From Utricularia gibba (lineage: Eukaryota; Streptophyta; Magnoliopsida; Lamiales; Lentibulariaceae): DNA of 64,000 nt. Below the pieces are notes generated by a model. It was not told where the DNA came from, did no database searches, and saw nothing but the letters and a program-made list of their open reading frames with translations. The translations under genes were made by a program, and so were the position numbers. Location of the stretch: assembly GCA_002189035.1 (NCBI GenBank), contig NEEC01000002.1, positions 2,542,001 to 2,606,000 of the forward strand, read 5' to 3'. How positions within the stretch are numbered: the stretch's first letter is position 1; each line of letters starts with the position of its first letter. Shown here piece after piece: positions 1-12,114 of the stretch.

Positions 1-127
1 CATATTTTTGTTCAATTCTTTTTTTTTTTCCTTGATGTTGGCCAATATCTTTCCTCACAAGGGTGTAAGGGTGTGTCATGTTTGACTCAAGGATGGATGT
101 TGCATTCATTATGGTGTTTCGTTTCAG

Positions 128-405
128 ATTTTGTGCCTTATACTGAATGAAAGCTGGCTCATATCTGTGGTTTAGTATATTTATCCATTGTTTGATTACC
201 ATGTTGAATCTGTTCTTCAGTTTATTGGGAATTATCAAGAAACACTTGGTGCTAAGACTGGGTGGGGTTCAGGTAAGATTCCGTCTTTGGCTATGGATGA
301 TTATTTTCATTGAATTTATACTTTTTAGAGCTGAGGCCACATGTAGATCATCTAAGGCTAGTTTTCTCTTTCCTCCTTCATATGCAAATTCTTCAGTTCT
401 TGTAG
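128..405 (+). CDS. 3' terminal exons of an unidentified gene
   Basis: Three consecutive pieces with matching splice phases can be read at the left edge: 128-169, 221-272 and 329-405, ending at TAG 403-405. The junctions have usable signals (pyrimidine-rich acceptors ending in cag before 128 and 221, donor GTAAG at 273, acceptor ttttag at 327-328). The joined peptide includes ETLGAKTGWGS followed by ELRPHVDHLRLVF and ends HMQILQFL. I do not recognise the family. The donor at 170 (GTTTAG) is poor, so the first exon end is uncertain. The gene body lies to the left of the window. Confidence 0.4.
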
Positions 406-1464
406 CAGAAGCTGTGGCACTGGTAGCAGCTAGCACCGTTCATCGTGTTTGTATCACAACTTGGTAATCCACCATCTCACAGATGTTATCAAAGCTGTGT
501 CCCTTCTGAAAATATTTTTAAGAATGTGGATGTGCTGTGGGTATCTAGTAATTCTCGATTTGTTTGGTGCGTGCAGTTTATTGTTCTCTGCTGTTCTGCT
601 GTATGAGGTCAACAAACTCTCAGAAGTATTGCTGTCCAAGAGTGAGCCGAAGGCTAAAAGGTTTTGAGTGAAATTTTACGTGCATTTGTAGAGAGTGTCT
701 CAATGGGCATTGCATCCAGTTCTTCCATTCTGCTTGACTGATAGGTTGACAGCCATTGACGACTCTGTGTGCTCATATGCTACCTTTTAACCAATGAAAT
801 TCTAGATTGGCAGCTTGTCTTGTGCCATATGAAATATGTTATTTTGGTAATACGATGAAGCAGTAAAAATAATACTTTTAAGTAATAAAAATTTCATAAA
901 TATTCAGTTTAATAATAAATTGCTTTTGAAATATTAAAACTATCCAGACAATAAAGAAAAAATGAATTTCTTTTGGAAGATAATTCACTTAAAAAGCAAA
1001 TTCGCTAAAATGTAGGGTCATTTACAAATCGGATCACCTTAACACTGTCACAGTAGTTAGAAGATGGTCAGATTTCTAAATGACCCTAAAATGCATTTTA
1101 AAATATATTTTGTTTTTGAAGCAATATTTATTATATAGCGGGGGCAAAATATGAGGGTTAAAAGGGTAAAATGAGACCCAATAGAATGGGGCAATTCCAA
1201 TTCCGATTCCAATTCCAATCCCTATCGCAGTTCGGGGAATTGTCCCTTGTGTGAATGCGGCCCCAATATCTGTGATCTTCTTCTCTGCATCACAAAATGC
1301 ACAGATAGATGTCGACAAATATCTAGTTTTGATGGCAAACACCAGTCACTACAAAGGGAAGAGTCCTGGTCGGCGAATTTCACCCCGAGTTGGAGGAGTT
1401 TCCTTGACGATGCGTTTCGCTGTTTGGGGTGCGGAAGAAACCCTATCACTCTGGAACCAGCGAC
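406..1464. other. Intergenic region, 3' flank of the left-edge gene and 5' flank of the F-box gene
   Basis: No coding exon is supported here. About 406-830 is probably the 3' UTR of the left-edge gene and 840-1180 is AT-rich. A short run of attcc-type repeats lies at about 1193-1222. The stretch 1225-1464 is probably the 5' UTR of the F-box gene. Confidence 0.6.
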
Positions 1465-3253
1465 ATGTCATCGTCTTCACCTGATAAGAGTCCGATTTTG
1501 GAGCCCATCAAGGCCAGAAAGAACCGGCCTTTGAGCTGGTCCGATCAGTTTTCCGGGGACCCAAATGAGGCCTTGAAGCATGTAATCCTTAAAATGCGTC
1601 TTCAGTCTATTTCTAATTCTGGTTCCACAACGCCCCCCTCGGAGTCTGAACCAGATTCCGCCGATTCGTTGACACCCAACGTACTTTCCGGTTCCACGGA
1701 TTGCTTCGCGCTGTTGAATGATGAGTTGTTGCTTGATGTTTTGAGAAGGGTTTCGGATAGGAAACAGCATATTTCCAACTCGTTGGTTTGCAAGAGATGG
1801 TGTGTGTTATGTGGGAAGCTGATTCAATCGATTACATTGTTGGACTGGGAGTTTTTAGAGTTAGCGAGACTGGGTTTTCGTTTCCCCAATTTGGTTGACA
1901 TCAATATCGTGCCTGCTTGTATTAAATTTGAGATGAATTCTGGGATTTTGTTGCATGCAAGAAATTTGGGGGTTTATTTGAATTCTGGGGATTTCGAAAC
2001 TGGTGGCTTGTTTGTTACCAAGGAGGGCATTCTAGATTCTGAAACTATTGATAGGGGGGTGAGGATTTTGGCTATGGGTTGTCGCAGTTTGAGACGAATA
2101 GCTTTGATGAATGTAAGTGAGGAAGCACTAAGGTGTTTAGGCAAGGAGTGCGAGATGTTGCAAGAGATGGAGCTGCATTGTTGCAGTGAATTAGCTTTGA
2201 AGGGAATATGTGATTGCCAGAACCTTCAAATTGTTAAGATGATTGGAAGGATAGATGGAGTGTATGATATCGGGTTTTCTGACATTGGGATGACAATTAT
2301 GGCACAGGGATGTCGGCGTCTGTTGAAGCTCGAGTTAGTTGGATGTGAGGGAGTTTCGATGGGATTAAGGCTATTGGAATGTGCTGTCAGATGTTAGAGG
2401 AGCTCACTCTATGTGATCATAGGATGGAAGGTGGATGGCTGTCAGCTTTGTGCTACTGTACAAATCTGAAGATTTTGAGTATCCATTCCTCCATGTATAT
2501 TGATGAGAATCCTGTAGTAGATCAGTATTTAGGCCCATGTCCGATGCTCGAGGAGCTCCATTTGAGGAGATGTCGTCTGCACAGCAAAGAGAGTGTAATG
2601 TCTCTGTTTTTAGTTTGCCAAAGAATACGGGAGCTCGTGATTGAGGATTGCTGGGGACTCGACAACAATACTTTTGCCTCTGCAAATATATTAAGGTAGT
2701 CCTCCTTATCTTTTGAGCTACATAATCACCATGAGAGGGCGTGCTAACTGCTTTAGGAAACATTCTGACATTGTATTCATTAGTTGATGATGGATATGAT
2801 CTTATGATAAACACTCTTATAGTGTATATATTGTATCTGTAATGCCTAATGTTTTACCAGATTTTTTACTTCATTTGTATGTGATTCAATCCATCAACCG
2901 TTCATTCATAATTATTCCCATACTGAGATATTCATTCACCAAGATTTGGAAATCTTATCCAAACATGCATTCTTGCCTCTGCTTGCAGGGGCGTGCGGTC
3001 TCTCTCTCTGGAAGGATGTTCACTTCTCACAACAGAAGGACTGGAGTCTATCGTTCTTTCATGGAACGAGCTTGCAAGGCTAAAAGTAATTTCATGCAAC
3101 AGCATCAGGGATAGCGAGATAAGACCTGAACTAGCAGCACTGTTCTCCGTCCTCAAGGAACTCAAGTGGAGGCCGAATTCCAAATCCTTTCTATCCACGG
3201 GCCTGCAGGGTACAGGTGTCAGCCAACCAGGAAGATCCCTGCGGGGCAAGTGA
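1465..3253 (+). CDS. F-box/LRR protein (At5g07670/At5g51370-like) with a one-base frameshift
   Basis: Likely substrate-recognition subunit of an SCF ubiquitin ligase. Exon 1 is 1465-2695 and exon 2 is 2989-3253, joined by a GT-AG intron in phase. The start ATG at 1465 gives [14 protein letters not shown]; no other Met precedes it in frame nearby. The F-box lies at about residues 79-115 ([23 protein letters not shown]), followed by leucine-rich repeats with [35 protein letters not shown] and MLEELTL. Near 2350 the frame breaks: the upstream frame ends at TAG 2395-2397, and the next frame resumes the repeat pattern with SFDGIKAIG. Adding one base gives a 498-residue product with consistent phase across the intron. 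The downstream substrate is unknown. It may be an assembly error or a real loss-of-function allele. Family assignment rests on the overall N-terminal pattern ([14 protein letters not shown]). Confidence 0.85.
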
Positions 3254-3746
3254 ATGATGTAGGTATGCTCACTCATACAGGAGCCCAAAACCTTCTACCT
3301 TTAGCTAGAGCATGATGCTTGTTGCCCTGGTTATGGAGCACCATTTTTTCTTTTTTGAATGTGAAGCTTCACGGGGAGTAGATGATACTTGGATGCATAT
3401 TTTCTAGTGTTTCATTGTGATCTCACACCCCCTGTTTCTTTTCTTCTAGACAGTAGACATCATTCTTTCCAAAAGAAAACGCCATTGGAATGAAGTATAC
3501 TATGGAAATCATTTCTTTCTCTGGCCAGTGGATTCCATTTTTGTTTCCAAGCCAGTTTTTGAGATTGCCTAAATAAGTGTAATTCTGCGGAAGATCTTTA
3601 TTACATATTTGCTAATGAAGAAAATCTCATTGATGGATATGGACAACTTCGGTGGTTCGAGATGCCGCTGTTTGTCTGTTTTAATGAAAGTTGGACTGAG
3701 AAATGGGAATTTAAAAGACTAAAATGCCCCATACCAAATATACCAA
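3254..3746. other. Intergenic region, F-box 3' UTR and SEC61-beta upstream
   Basis: This is the probable 3' UTR of the F-box gene followed by the promoter of the next gene. I see no further coding exon. Confidence 0.5.
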
Positions 3747-3754
3747 TATATAAA
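3747..3754 (+). promoter_or_regulatory. TATA box of the Sec61-beta gene
   Basis: TATATAAA followed by GC-richer sequence sits about 600 bp before the Sec61-beta ATG. A 5' UTR intron seems to separate them: the stretch from about 3820 to 4311 has a donor after gcaagaag and an acceptor ttgacag. The core promoter therefore probably lies here, with transcription starting about 30 bp downstream. Confidence 0.5.
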
Positions 3755-4351
3755 GAGGCGAGGAGAAAACCTAGAATGAAATTTGTCTCGATTCTGGAAT
3801 TTCCGCCAGGGCAAGAAGGTTAGATCTGATTCATCGTCTCTATTCTCGTCTGATCTTTACGTTGTATGTGGTTCTCCATCGATGGATTCTGTGTTTTTAT
3901 TTCTCCGATATATCACATGAATCGTGTAGTTCAGAGATCTGAGTTTGCGGGTTCAAGAACGTTGGGTTTATGGTTTTTTTCGAACGAATTTTGACCCCTT
4001 TTCAATTCGTCTGCGAATCAGCGCCGTGTGTAGGTATATCTTTGATTTAGGTTTTACGTGTGATATTTGGTGATTTTTTCTTGGAAACTACGGCGTTTCA
4101 GATGCTCGATTTTATGTGTTCTGAAACTCGATCATACCTCTAGTGTGATTGCATCAGAATTGTTATCCCTGAACATGTGCCGTTCCCTGTAAAATAAAAT
4201 ATTTATGTAGCAGGTTGGATTTCTGGAATGCGACTTCGCCATTCTTTTGCTGATTAGTTTGAATATTGATGACTTGCATGTTTTCAAGCTATCTTGTTTG
4301 ATGTTTGACAGTTGTGCAAGGCATCAGAAAAAAAAATTGAGGTTGTAGAAA

Positions 4352-4600
4352 ATGGCATCTGGTGGAGCTGCACCTCAGAGAGGAACTGCTGCCGCAGCTG
4401 CAGCAAACCTTCGGCGGAGGAGAACTGCATCTGCCGGAGCTGCTGGTGGAGCAGGTGGGACGATGCTTCAATTCTACACCGACGATGCTCCTGGGCTGAA
4501 GATCTCACCGAATGTTGTGCTGATCATGAGCATTGGCTTCATCGCCTTTGTGGCAATACTTCATGTCATGGGGAAACTCTACTTCGTGCGCAGAGAGTAG
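4352..4600 (+). CDS. SEC61B: Protein transport protein Sec61 subunit beta
   Basis: This 82-residue single-exon reading frame encodes the small tail-anchored subunit of the ER Sec61 translocon. Visible features are an Ala/Gly-rich cytosolic N-terminus, the basic [11 protein letters not shown] segment (about residues 19-29), the family signature [19 protein letters not shown] (about 38-56), and one C-terminal membrane span (about 54-75, [17 protein letters not shown]) with a short tail ending RRE. Length and motif order match the plant family. A non-coding first exon and a 5' UTR intron (about 3820-4311) precede it, a common arrangement for this gene class. Confidence 0.95.
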   Translation: MASGGAAPQRGTAAAAAANLRRRRTASAGAAGGAGGTMLQFYTDDAPGLKISPNVVLIMSIGFIAFVAILHVMGKLYFVRRE

Positions 4601-6048
4601 TCGTTGCAGTCACATGTATCTGGAATTTTTGTACTGTTAAGACGGGCCCCTTTTCGAACTTCATGAATTGTAGCGCACTGCCTTGAGCCCCTAAGCGACT
4701 GGACTTCACCTATTTGTCCATGCTTTTGGTTTGAATCTGTGTTTTAAAATCATGAATTTATTATTAAATTCAATTCAATTGGTTTCGACCAATATTTTAC
4801 TATTTGATAAAATTAGTTACCATAGTGAATTGATACTATACATCATCATTTCTATTACATAAAAATTGACCTCTAGTAATACATTTTTCTTTTGACCTCA
4901 TATTATCTTGATATCAAATGTAATAATCCATATTCTCATTATATAATATTATTCGCTTCTTACACTCAATTCTTATCATTTTAATTTCATTTTTTTATAG
5001 AGAAAATGTCTCGTGAAGATTAGAAGAGTATTTTTATTCAAATATGTTTTTTATTTCATTCATAATCAATGTGGAATATCATCTCAAGATCCCTAACCTT
5101 ATATTCTTCCTCTTTTAGATATTTAGGTACCTGCTGAATGTCTTTTTATCTCATCATTAGTACAAGTTCGATTTTGACTCTGATACCAAATATTACAATA
5201 TTCTTTGTATATTAAAATTAATTTAATAATTAATTAATTGCCATTCATTCAAGATAACTATCATTCATGTGCAACATTAATTCATTGCTTTTCAATTTAT
5301 GTTCTCAAAAATGAAAAAAAAAGCACAAATAATTGCATTTTTAAGAAAAATAATTCTCATAAAATAAAGGATGAGGATTTCCAATGTGTTAAAGTGTTTT
5401 TAGATATAATAAAAATAATTATTTAAATTTAATATATTTTTTAAAAAATTATTGATTTAAGTCGAAAAAATATGTCTTCAGATTAAATCAAATTTAATAC
5501 TGGATTTTGAAACATTGATGCTGAGAAAAGAAAGTGTAGAAAAATGCAGAGGACGAAAGTGGGCTGATAAAAAAGAAGAAGACGAAAGCCCACATTGCAG
5601 GCCTCATAAAGGAGCCCAATTGCAGGGTAAGGGTGAATTTGTAATGATAAGATGACGAATTTAGCCCTTGCGGTGTCAGATTGCTCTGCTGCGCCTGTGC
5701 TCGTTGATCCATATTTCTGGCTCTTTCTCCCGCTCCGTGAAAACTGATGTGATTTATCGATCATTGTTTTTGTTTACAGATTTTTTACGGTAATAAGAAT
5801 TGAAGAAGCCGTAAACTCTCCCCTTCACTGGATTATGGCGTCTTTGTTTTAGGGTGGCATATGTAAAGCTTGTTACTTCGCATAATATCTTCTTCTATCG
5901 AGGTCTAGAGTTTCCAAGATCCGTTTCTCCCATACAGGAATTGTGTAGAAGCTGCGTCTGGATTGTTTGTTCTGTTTGCTGGGCGAATTCGTACCCCTGT
6001 GGCTTTTGAGTAAAAGTGATGATTTAGGGTTTTGGGGGTAGGTTTCGA
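4601..6048. other. AT-rich intergenic region with an LTR-type primer-binding-site motif, then HUB1 5' UTR
   Basis: Bases 4740-5500 are strongly AT-rich with no supported exon. The only recognisable element is the tRNA-Met-like primer-binding-site motif at 5176-5188 (listed separately). Bases about 5760-6048 look like the 5' UTR of the HUB1 gene, possibly with a leader intron. Confidence 0.5.
5176..5188 (-). mobile_element. Possible LTR-retrotransposon relic (tRNA-iMet primer-binding-site motif)
   Basis: Read on the minus strand this is TGGTATCAGAGTC, which matches the plant initiator-Met tRNA 3'-end complement (TGGTATCAGAGCC) at 12 of 13 positions. That motif marks the start of the internal region of many plant Copia and Gypsy elements. 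I cannot define LTRs or coding remnants around it in this AT-rich stretch, so only the motif is supported. Confidence 0.3.
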
Positions 6049-9000
6049 ATGGGTAGGGCTGGTGAGGCTGACAGAAAGAGGCGTCATGTTGATGCCATAT
6101 CTCCTACTGCAGCAGCCGCTCCCAAGAAGCAGACCTTTATTCCCGTATCCGAGGAAAAAAAGGTTCTTGTTGTTTTCGCCATTGTGTTTGCATTTAACTA
6201 TTCAGTCACTGTACTCTCAAAGCATACGACAAATTGTAGCTCTAGTGATCGAATGAAGCTTTTAAGAGAGGGTTTTCGCTATTCATGTGTTACCGGTATT
6301 GTGTTTTGTGATTCTTCAATATTTTTGTGAATACGAATAATCTTGGGCGTTGTCTTCCAGAAATAAAGATAAAGAATGCATGCAGACTAATTAGCTTGGT
6401 GCATTTACAGTATTTACCAGCCTTCTTGATCTTGCTCATCAGTAGATTGGACATTTGGACAACTTAATCTGATTCTCTCGTTTTCTGTAGTTGAATGCCG
6501 TGGTGCTTCAGTTCCAAAATCAAAAGCTGAATCAGAAGTTGGAGACTCAGAAGCTTGATATATATGCTCTTAAAAACAAATTATCTCAGTTGCAGGATCG
6601 TCAAAATTCACATGATGGTGTGTTATCTGTGGTCAATGATTCTTGGAGAAAGGTACTTTTTTTTTTTCACATTCAGGTGTTTGAAGTGAAATTCAAAAGT
6701 AATGGTATCTGAGTGTCTGGTTCCCTCTTTTTTGGCAATGCAAAATGATCGTAATTAAATTATATTAAATCCAAAATTGATACTGGGGCACACATGACCT
6801 TGTGCTATTACTATTGGTTGCCTGAGCACCTACACTTGTAAATTAGTGAGTCGATGTCCCTTCAGAGTCATAATTCTGTAGCATTCTGCAGCTTGAATTT
6901 GGCTACTTTTGTGATTACTTGTTTAGTATGTATTGCTATTAAAGAGCATGAAGCTTTTGAATATCGAAGTGGTCCCCAATATTTGAGTGCTAAGAGTTGT
7001 ACCAATGCCATATCTTTGAATGCCGATTGTTTATTCATCACCAGGTAGTTGATGATGTGGAATCATGTTCTAAGAACATCTTGTACAGTGTGCAACAAGG
7101 GCGGCACCTTGATAGTGTGGCAGGGAATGAAGGTAAGTGGATCATATTTTTCGAGAAATGTGTTATCATCTTTTCTTTCCACTGTTGATATCCCCATGTT
7201 ATATGTATTTTAAACTGTATATTGGATAACAATTCCAATCATTTATATTTTTTAGGGGGTGATGTGTATCCAGAAGATGCCTTATTAAGCCGACTTTTAG
7301 AAAAACAAGGTGCAACTGAATGTAGCACTTCTTCTGTGAGTTCAGATGAAAATTGCCATGATGTGGACAAGGGAATGGAAAATGTATGTTGCAATATAAT
7401 AGCCTCATTCGATGACCTGAACAAGTTGAAGCACATGCTCTATTTAGAGACTCTCAAAGCAGTCTCATCTCATGGTACCTTCTCGTGCCATCTTTTTATT
7501 GTACTAATTTGCAAGTATTCTTTACTATTTTTACATTATAAACGTTTTGTGTTCTACTTTTAATTGCTTTTTTTTATCTAATTCATCCTGTACATCAACA
7601 TGCTACTGTTTTTTGTACTCTTTTCACCCATCATAGGACAGAGCCAGGTGGTTTCATCAAATGTACAGACCGAGGTCCAGAAACTGAGAATAGAGGTTCT
7701 GAGGCTCCACTTAAAACATAAATCAATTGCTCGCGAGCTGCAAAACCATAGAGATGCTGATGCAAAAAATAAGGCCACTATGAGGCGCTTAAAAAGTATC
7801 GTTTCATTTTTTTTTCTCTTTTACCAAAGTTCATTATCTGTACATGGTGATTTTTGGCTTCAGTATGCTGTCACATGTAGCTTTCTGTTTGGAACCATTG
7901 CTGTCTGGCCATACTAGCTGATAGTTCTAATTTTTCTGGTCTTCATTGTCATGGTTTTATTTCTTGAATGTGATTTCAACACGATGGGACTCTTTAGGAG
8001 CTCGATTTTTTTTTTGTTTTCTGGACTAGTTACGTTGGAATGGTTGGATATCATGATGATTCTGTCAGCTTTTGGAACTTATATTAAATCTTCGTGCACT
8101 CATCTGTGCCTCTCGTTGGTTTTTCTCGTCATTTAAACACTTCCCACCCCATCTTTTCCCCTTTTATAGTTTTTCTCGTTGCTGTCTGGCCATACTAGCT
8201 GATAGTTCTAATTTTTCTGGTCTTCATTGTCATGGTTTTATTTCTTGAATGTGATTTCAACACGATGGGACTCTTTAGGAGCTCGATTTTTTTTTTGTTT
8301 TCTGGACTAGTTACGTTGGAATGGTTGGATATCATGATGATTCTGTCAGCTTTTGGAACTTATATTAAATCTTCGTGCACTCATCTGTGCCTCTCGTTGG
8401 TTTTTCTCGTCATTTAAACACTTCCCACCCCATCTTTTCCCCTTTTATAGGAGATTTGGAGACAAATTTGGCTGATCTGGAAGAAAGTAACAGAAATTTG
8501 GCAATTCTTTATGCTGAACGAGATGCTGGACATGGAACAACTTCTGTGGTACCGAATCATGGAAATAAGCTGGCTGGTGATGATAAAGTGACGGACAAAC
8601 AGGGTGAATTGCATGGCATGGAGACCATGCTGAATGATCTAGTGGTGCTGCACATTTTTCTTGTTGGATTAATGCCACGCCCCCCCCCCCCTTCCTGTTG
8701 TGATATTTAGAACAGCAGTCTTGCTTGTATTCAGGGCAATCAACTTCTAGGATGTCTGAGCTCAAGCGTGCTCATGAAGAAAGGCTGCGCCTGCTAGATC
8801 AATTGTCAAGATTGCAGGTTCATTTGTGTCAAGTTTATCCAATCTTTGTTCTCAAGACTTCACCACTACGTTTTGTGTTAGCCAGTTTTTTTTTTTTGGG
8901 GGGGGGTCAGAGCTACCTAAAGAATGTGAAGCGCATTTGTGCTGCCCAACCATATCTCATGCTGAAAAGTCAGTTATCAAAGGCCAAGTCAGATTTTGCA

Positions 9001-12000
9001 CACTATCAGTCACTTGTTGAAAAATTGCAGGTTTCTTTGCGACTTTCTATTCTTGATTTTCTATGATTCTGTTGGGAGCGTGTCTACTATGTTTACATAT
9101 TTTCCTGTATCAGGTGGAGAAGGAAAGTGTTTACTGGAAGGAAAAGGATGTTCAAATGAAAAATGAGTTTGTTGATGTTCTTCGTGCATCTTCTGCTGTT
9201 GCTGAGTTCAGAGTAAATGAACTGGAGGCCGAACTCCAGAGATGTGTGAAAGAAAAAAGTCGAATTGAGTCGAAACTGCAAGAAGCCTCTAAAGAGCCTG
9301 GTATGGAATTTGACACTTCAATTTTCAGTTTTGGGGCTTCTCTGCAAATTTTGTTGCATCTATGCTTGTTTCACTTTTCCAGGTAGGAAAGAAATAATAG
9401 CAGGGTTCAAGGCTTTAGTGTCATCATTCCCTGAGAGAATGGGAAACATGCAAAATCAGTTAGCTGTTCACAAGGAAACTGCTGCAGACATCCACATTAT
9501 GCGTGCATGTGTTTCTTCACTAACTGATATTCTTGATCGCAAGGTTTTTTCCACTGCTTTGGTTTTTTGTCCTTTGTGAACGTTTTTGGGTCTCAGTATC
9601 GAGTGTGATTCGCTATGTCAGTTGAAGGAACTGGAAACTCTGAATCAAAGGACATCTCAGCAAAGGTCTGAAATTCAGAGACTCCAAGCAGTGGTATGAG
9701 AAATAGTTTTAGTGGAGCAGTGTTGGTGATATTTGAAAATGCTTCTTCTACCATTTATTATAAAAGAAAAACAATTTTTTTGTGTCCTTGCAGATAGAAG
9801 ATTTGGAATCAAATAAGGCAAAACTGAGGCATCTTGTGGAACAGTATCAGCACAAATCAACTGATTCTAGGTCAATTATGTTTTTTTATTTTGAAAATTA
9901 TCACATTGCTGTATTGAAGTACTTGCGAAGAATCGTCAAGATGTTGAATTTATCAAAATGTATCATTGTAATGACTATAGAGTTGAGTATTTAGATAACT
10001 ATTTCTCTAAGTGTTTCACAAGATAGTGGAGGACTGGTAGTCTTAATCTGTAAGGGCTTTAATGCGATTTTAAACTTTATGAAGTCATTCAAACTAATCT
10101 CAGTAGATAATGAGGTTGGTATATGTTCATAGGATTGGTTCTTTTGATTAAATTTAACTTTATTTTTCATCTGAGTATGTCTGTAGGGAAGTGAATGAAG
10201 CTAGAAATTCTGAAATCAAGGCATGGGCCCATGTTCAGAGGCTTCAGTCATCTCTAGATGAATGTAATTTGGAGTTGCGAGTAAAAGTTGCAATTGAAGC
10301 TGAAGCAAAAGTGCAGCAGAGATTAGCTGCCTCAGAGGCAGAGATTGTTGAACTCAGACAAAAGTTAGAAGCATCTAAGCGGTATTTCAGTTCTCTGGAG
10401 CTAGTCTGATTAATTTATTTTTGTTTCTTTAGCATAAATTCTGTTGTCATCTATTGCTTCTACTGCTTGAGTTAGTGGTTGATGGCAATGTTTATTTCGA
10501 AACTTGTATTCGTGGGAAACTGATTAGTTGAACTCTAGATATTGACTATTGGGTGGAAGTTCTTCACTGCGGTTGCCTTTTGGTATTGGGGATAATTTTC
10601 AAATTAGGCTGTTTGGTTACTGCAATTTTTTTCATTGGGGAAGAGAGAAGGGATTCTCAGATAAAAAATAAAGAAAGAATATCATAGTTAAGATCAATTA
10701 CTTCTACAGCTGCAAGAAAGAAGTCATATGTATTGATTATTGCTTAGCTCGTTTTGTGTGGGCATTGATTGCGTAAGATATTAGTTTAATGTGAAGAATA
10801 GTAGATTATGGGTGCTTTACTTTTTGTAAGCTTTCAAGTTCGGGTTGATGTTTGCAGAGATAAGGCTAAGCTCACCGAGTTCTTGAAGTCAAAGCATGAA
10901 GAAACTGAAGCTTACATGTCAGAGATCGAGGTTTGTTTTTGAATACATCGATTGATATAAAATGTCAATTATTTCTACTGGAGTAGATTGAGTTGATGAA
11001 CTATTTTTCGGCCAGACTATTGGGCAGGCATATGACGATATGCAAACTCAAAACCAACAACTTTTGCAACAAGTCACTGAGATAGATGACTATAATGTCA
11101 AGGTACATTTTTCAGTCTTCCTGGAACACATCCATCATACGTGTGGCTCCAGCTGACCATGTTTTGTGGCTCAGTATTTCTTATCAAGCTTTTACATACC
11201 GGCTATCAAATTGTGGGTTGAAAGTCTCATGGGTTTCTGCATCCTTTCAGCTTGTTTTAGAGGGTCTCCGTGCAAGACAGATTGATGATTCTCTGCTCTT
11301 GGAAAAACGTATGCTTGAGAGCAATGTGCAGCATACCCAGAAAGTTGTCAATTTTTTGGACTTCCGAGCTGGTAGAATTGAAGATCAGGTAACTTCCGAA
11401 TGTATGAAGGATGTTCGACAACATTACAACTTACAAGTGAACTTTTATTTGCAGCTGAAGTCTTACTTTGATCACATCAAGAGATCTTCCGAAGACAAAG
11501 CTCACAATATCTCCTCTTTAGAAAATGTAGAAAAAAAGCTTGCAGATGTGAGAAACTCTTCTCAGCAACTGCTGGCCAGGCTCGAAGAGGCCCAGTCCCA
11601 AGTGGACCAAAGCCGCTCTTTCCTCGCCGAGACGCAGATAGAGCTAGAGACCGAAAGGTTTGCAGGGAGTTGATCATGTTTTGCAAGGAGTTGATCTTGC
11701 CTATTATCTTCTTCTTAAACTGCTCTCCTTTTCCCCCCTCTAGATTCGATAGAAGAAGAGTTGAAGAGCACCTAACTTCCCTGAGACGAAAAGCTGAGAA
11801 ACTGCGAACAGAATTCGAGAATTCATCCGTGCTCCAAAAGCTCCACAAAGAACTTAAGGAGTACAATGAAATCCTCAAGTGCAGCGTCTGCAATCAAAGA
11901 AGGAAAGAGGTAAGCTTCTCTTCTCCTATGGAGTGTCTTCTTCTCTGTTTTCCGAGAATGCTGATGGCGATGCATCATGCAGGTGGTCATCACGAAATGC

Positions 12001-12114
12001 TACCATCTCTTCTGCAATGCTTGTGTTCAGAGAGTGGTCGAAACCCGTCATCGCAAGTGCCCGACATGTGCTGCAAGCTTCGGAGTCAACGACGTGAAGC
12101 CTGTGTACATATGA
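6049..12114 (+). CDS. HUB1: E3 ubiquitin-protein ligase BRE1-like 1 (histone H2B monoubiquitination, HUB1)
   Basis: Nuclear RING E3 that with HUB2 monoubiquitinates histone H2B. Nineteen exons join in phase to about 881 residues, close to Arabidopsis HUB1. Exons (approximate): 6049-6162, 6491-6652, 7045-7132, 7256-7474, 7637-7795, 8451-8644, 8719-8817, 8911-9030, 9114-9300, 9383-9543, 9622-9693, 9794-9870, 10187-10381, 10858-10930, 11016-11102, 11251-11388, 11455-11657, 11744-11909, 11983-12114. The N-terminus GEADRKRRHVDAISP is the HUB1 type. The middle is coiled coil, with TIGQAYDDMQTQNQQLLQQV conserved. The C-terminal RING reads CSVC, then CYHLFCNACV, then RHRKCPTC, and the protein ends KPVYI as in HUB1. 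The 8644/8719 junction is the least certain. A 281-bp tandem duplication lies in the intron before exon 6. Confidence 0.95.
7898..8450 (+). repeat. Perfect 281-bp tandem duplication in a HUB1 intron
   Basis: Copy 1 is 7898-8178 and copy 2 starts at 8179. Bases 7898-8169 and 8179-8450 appear identical, including a shared small open frame (7951-8136 and 8232-8417). Each copy ends in the same pyrimidine-rich ccccttttatag acceptor, so the 3' splice site of exon 6 (8451) has an upstream duplicate at 8169. The nine bases tttttctcg at the junction also occur inside the unit, suggesting a microhomology or slippage origin. Perfect identity implies a recent event or an assembly duplication. Confidence 0.95.

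Noticed and set aside
1076-1342. Minus-strand open frame with a Gly-Ile repeat
   Set aside because: It comes from the attcc-type simple repeat and is not protein coding.
7951-8417. Two identical 61-codon open frames
   Set aside because: They are the same intronic sequence in both copies of the tandem duplication, not genes.
8620-8720. A frameshift at the HUB1 exon 6/7 junction
   Set aside because: A phase-0 donor (8645) and a phase-0 acceptor after aacagcag (8719) keep the frame without any added base.
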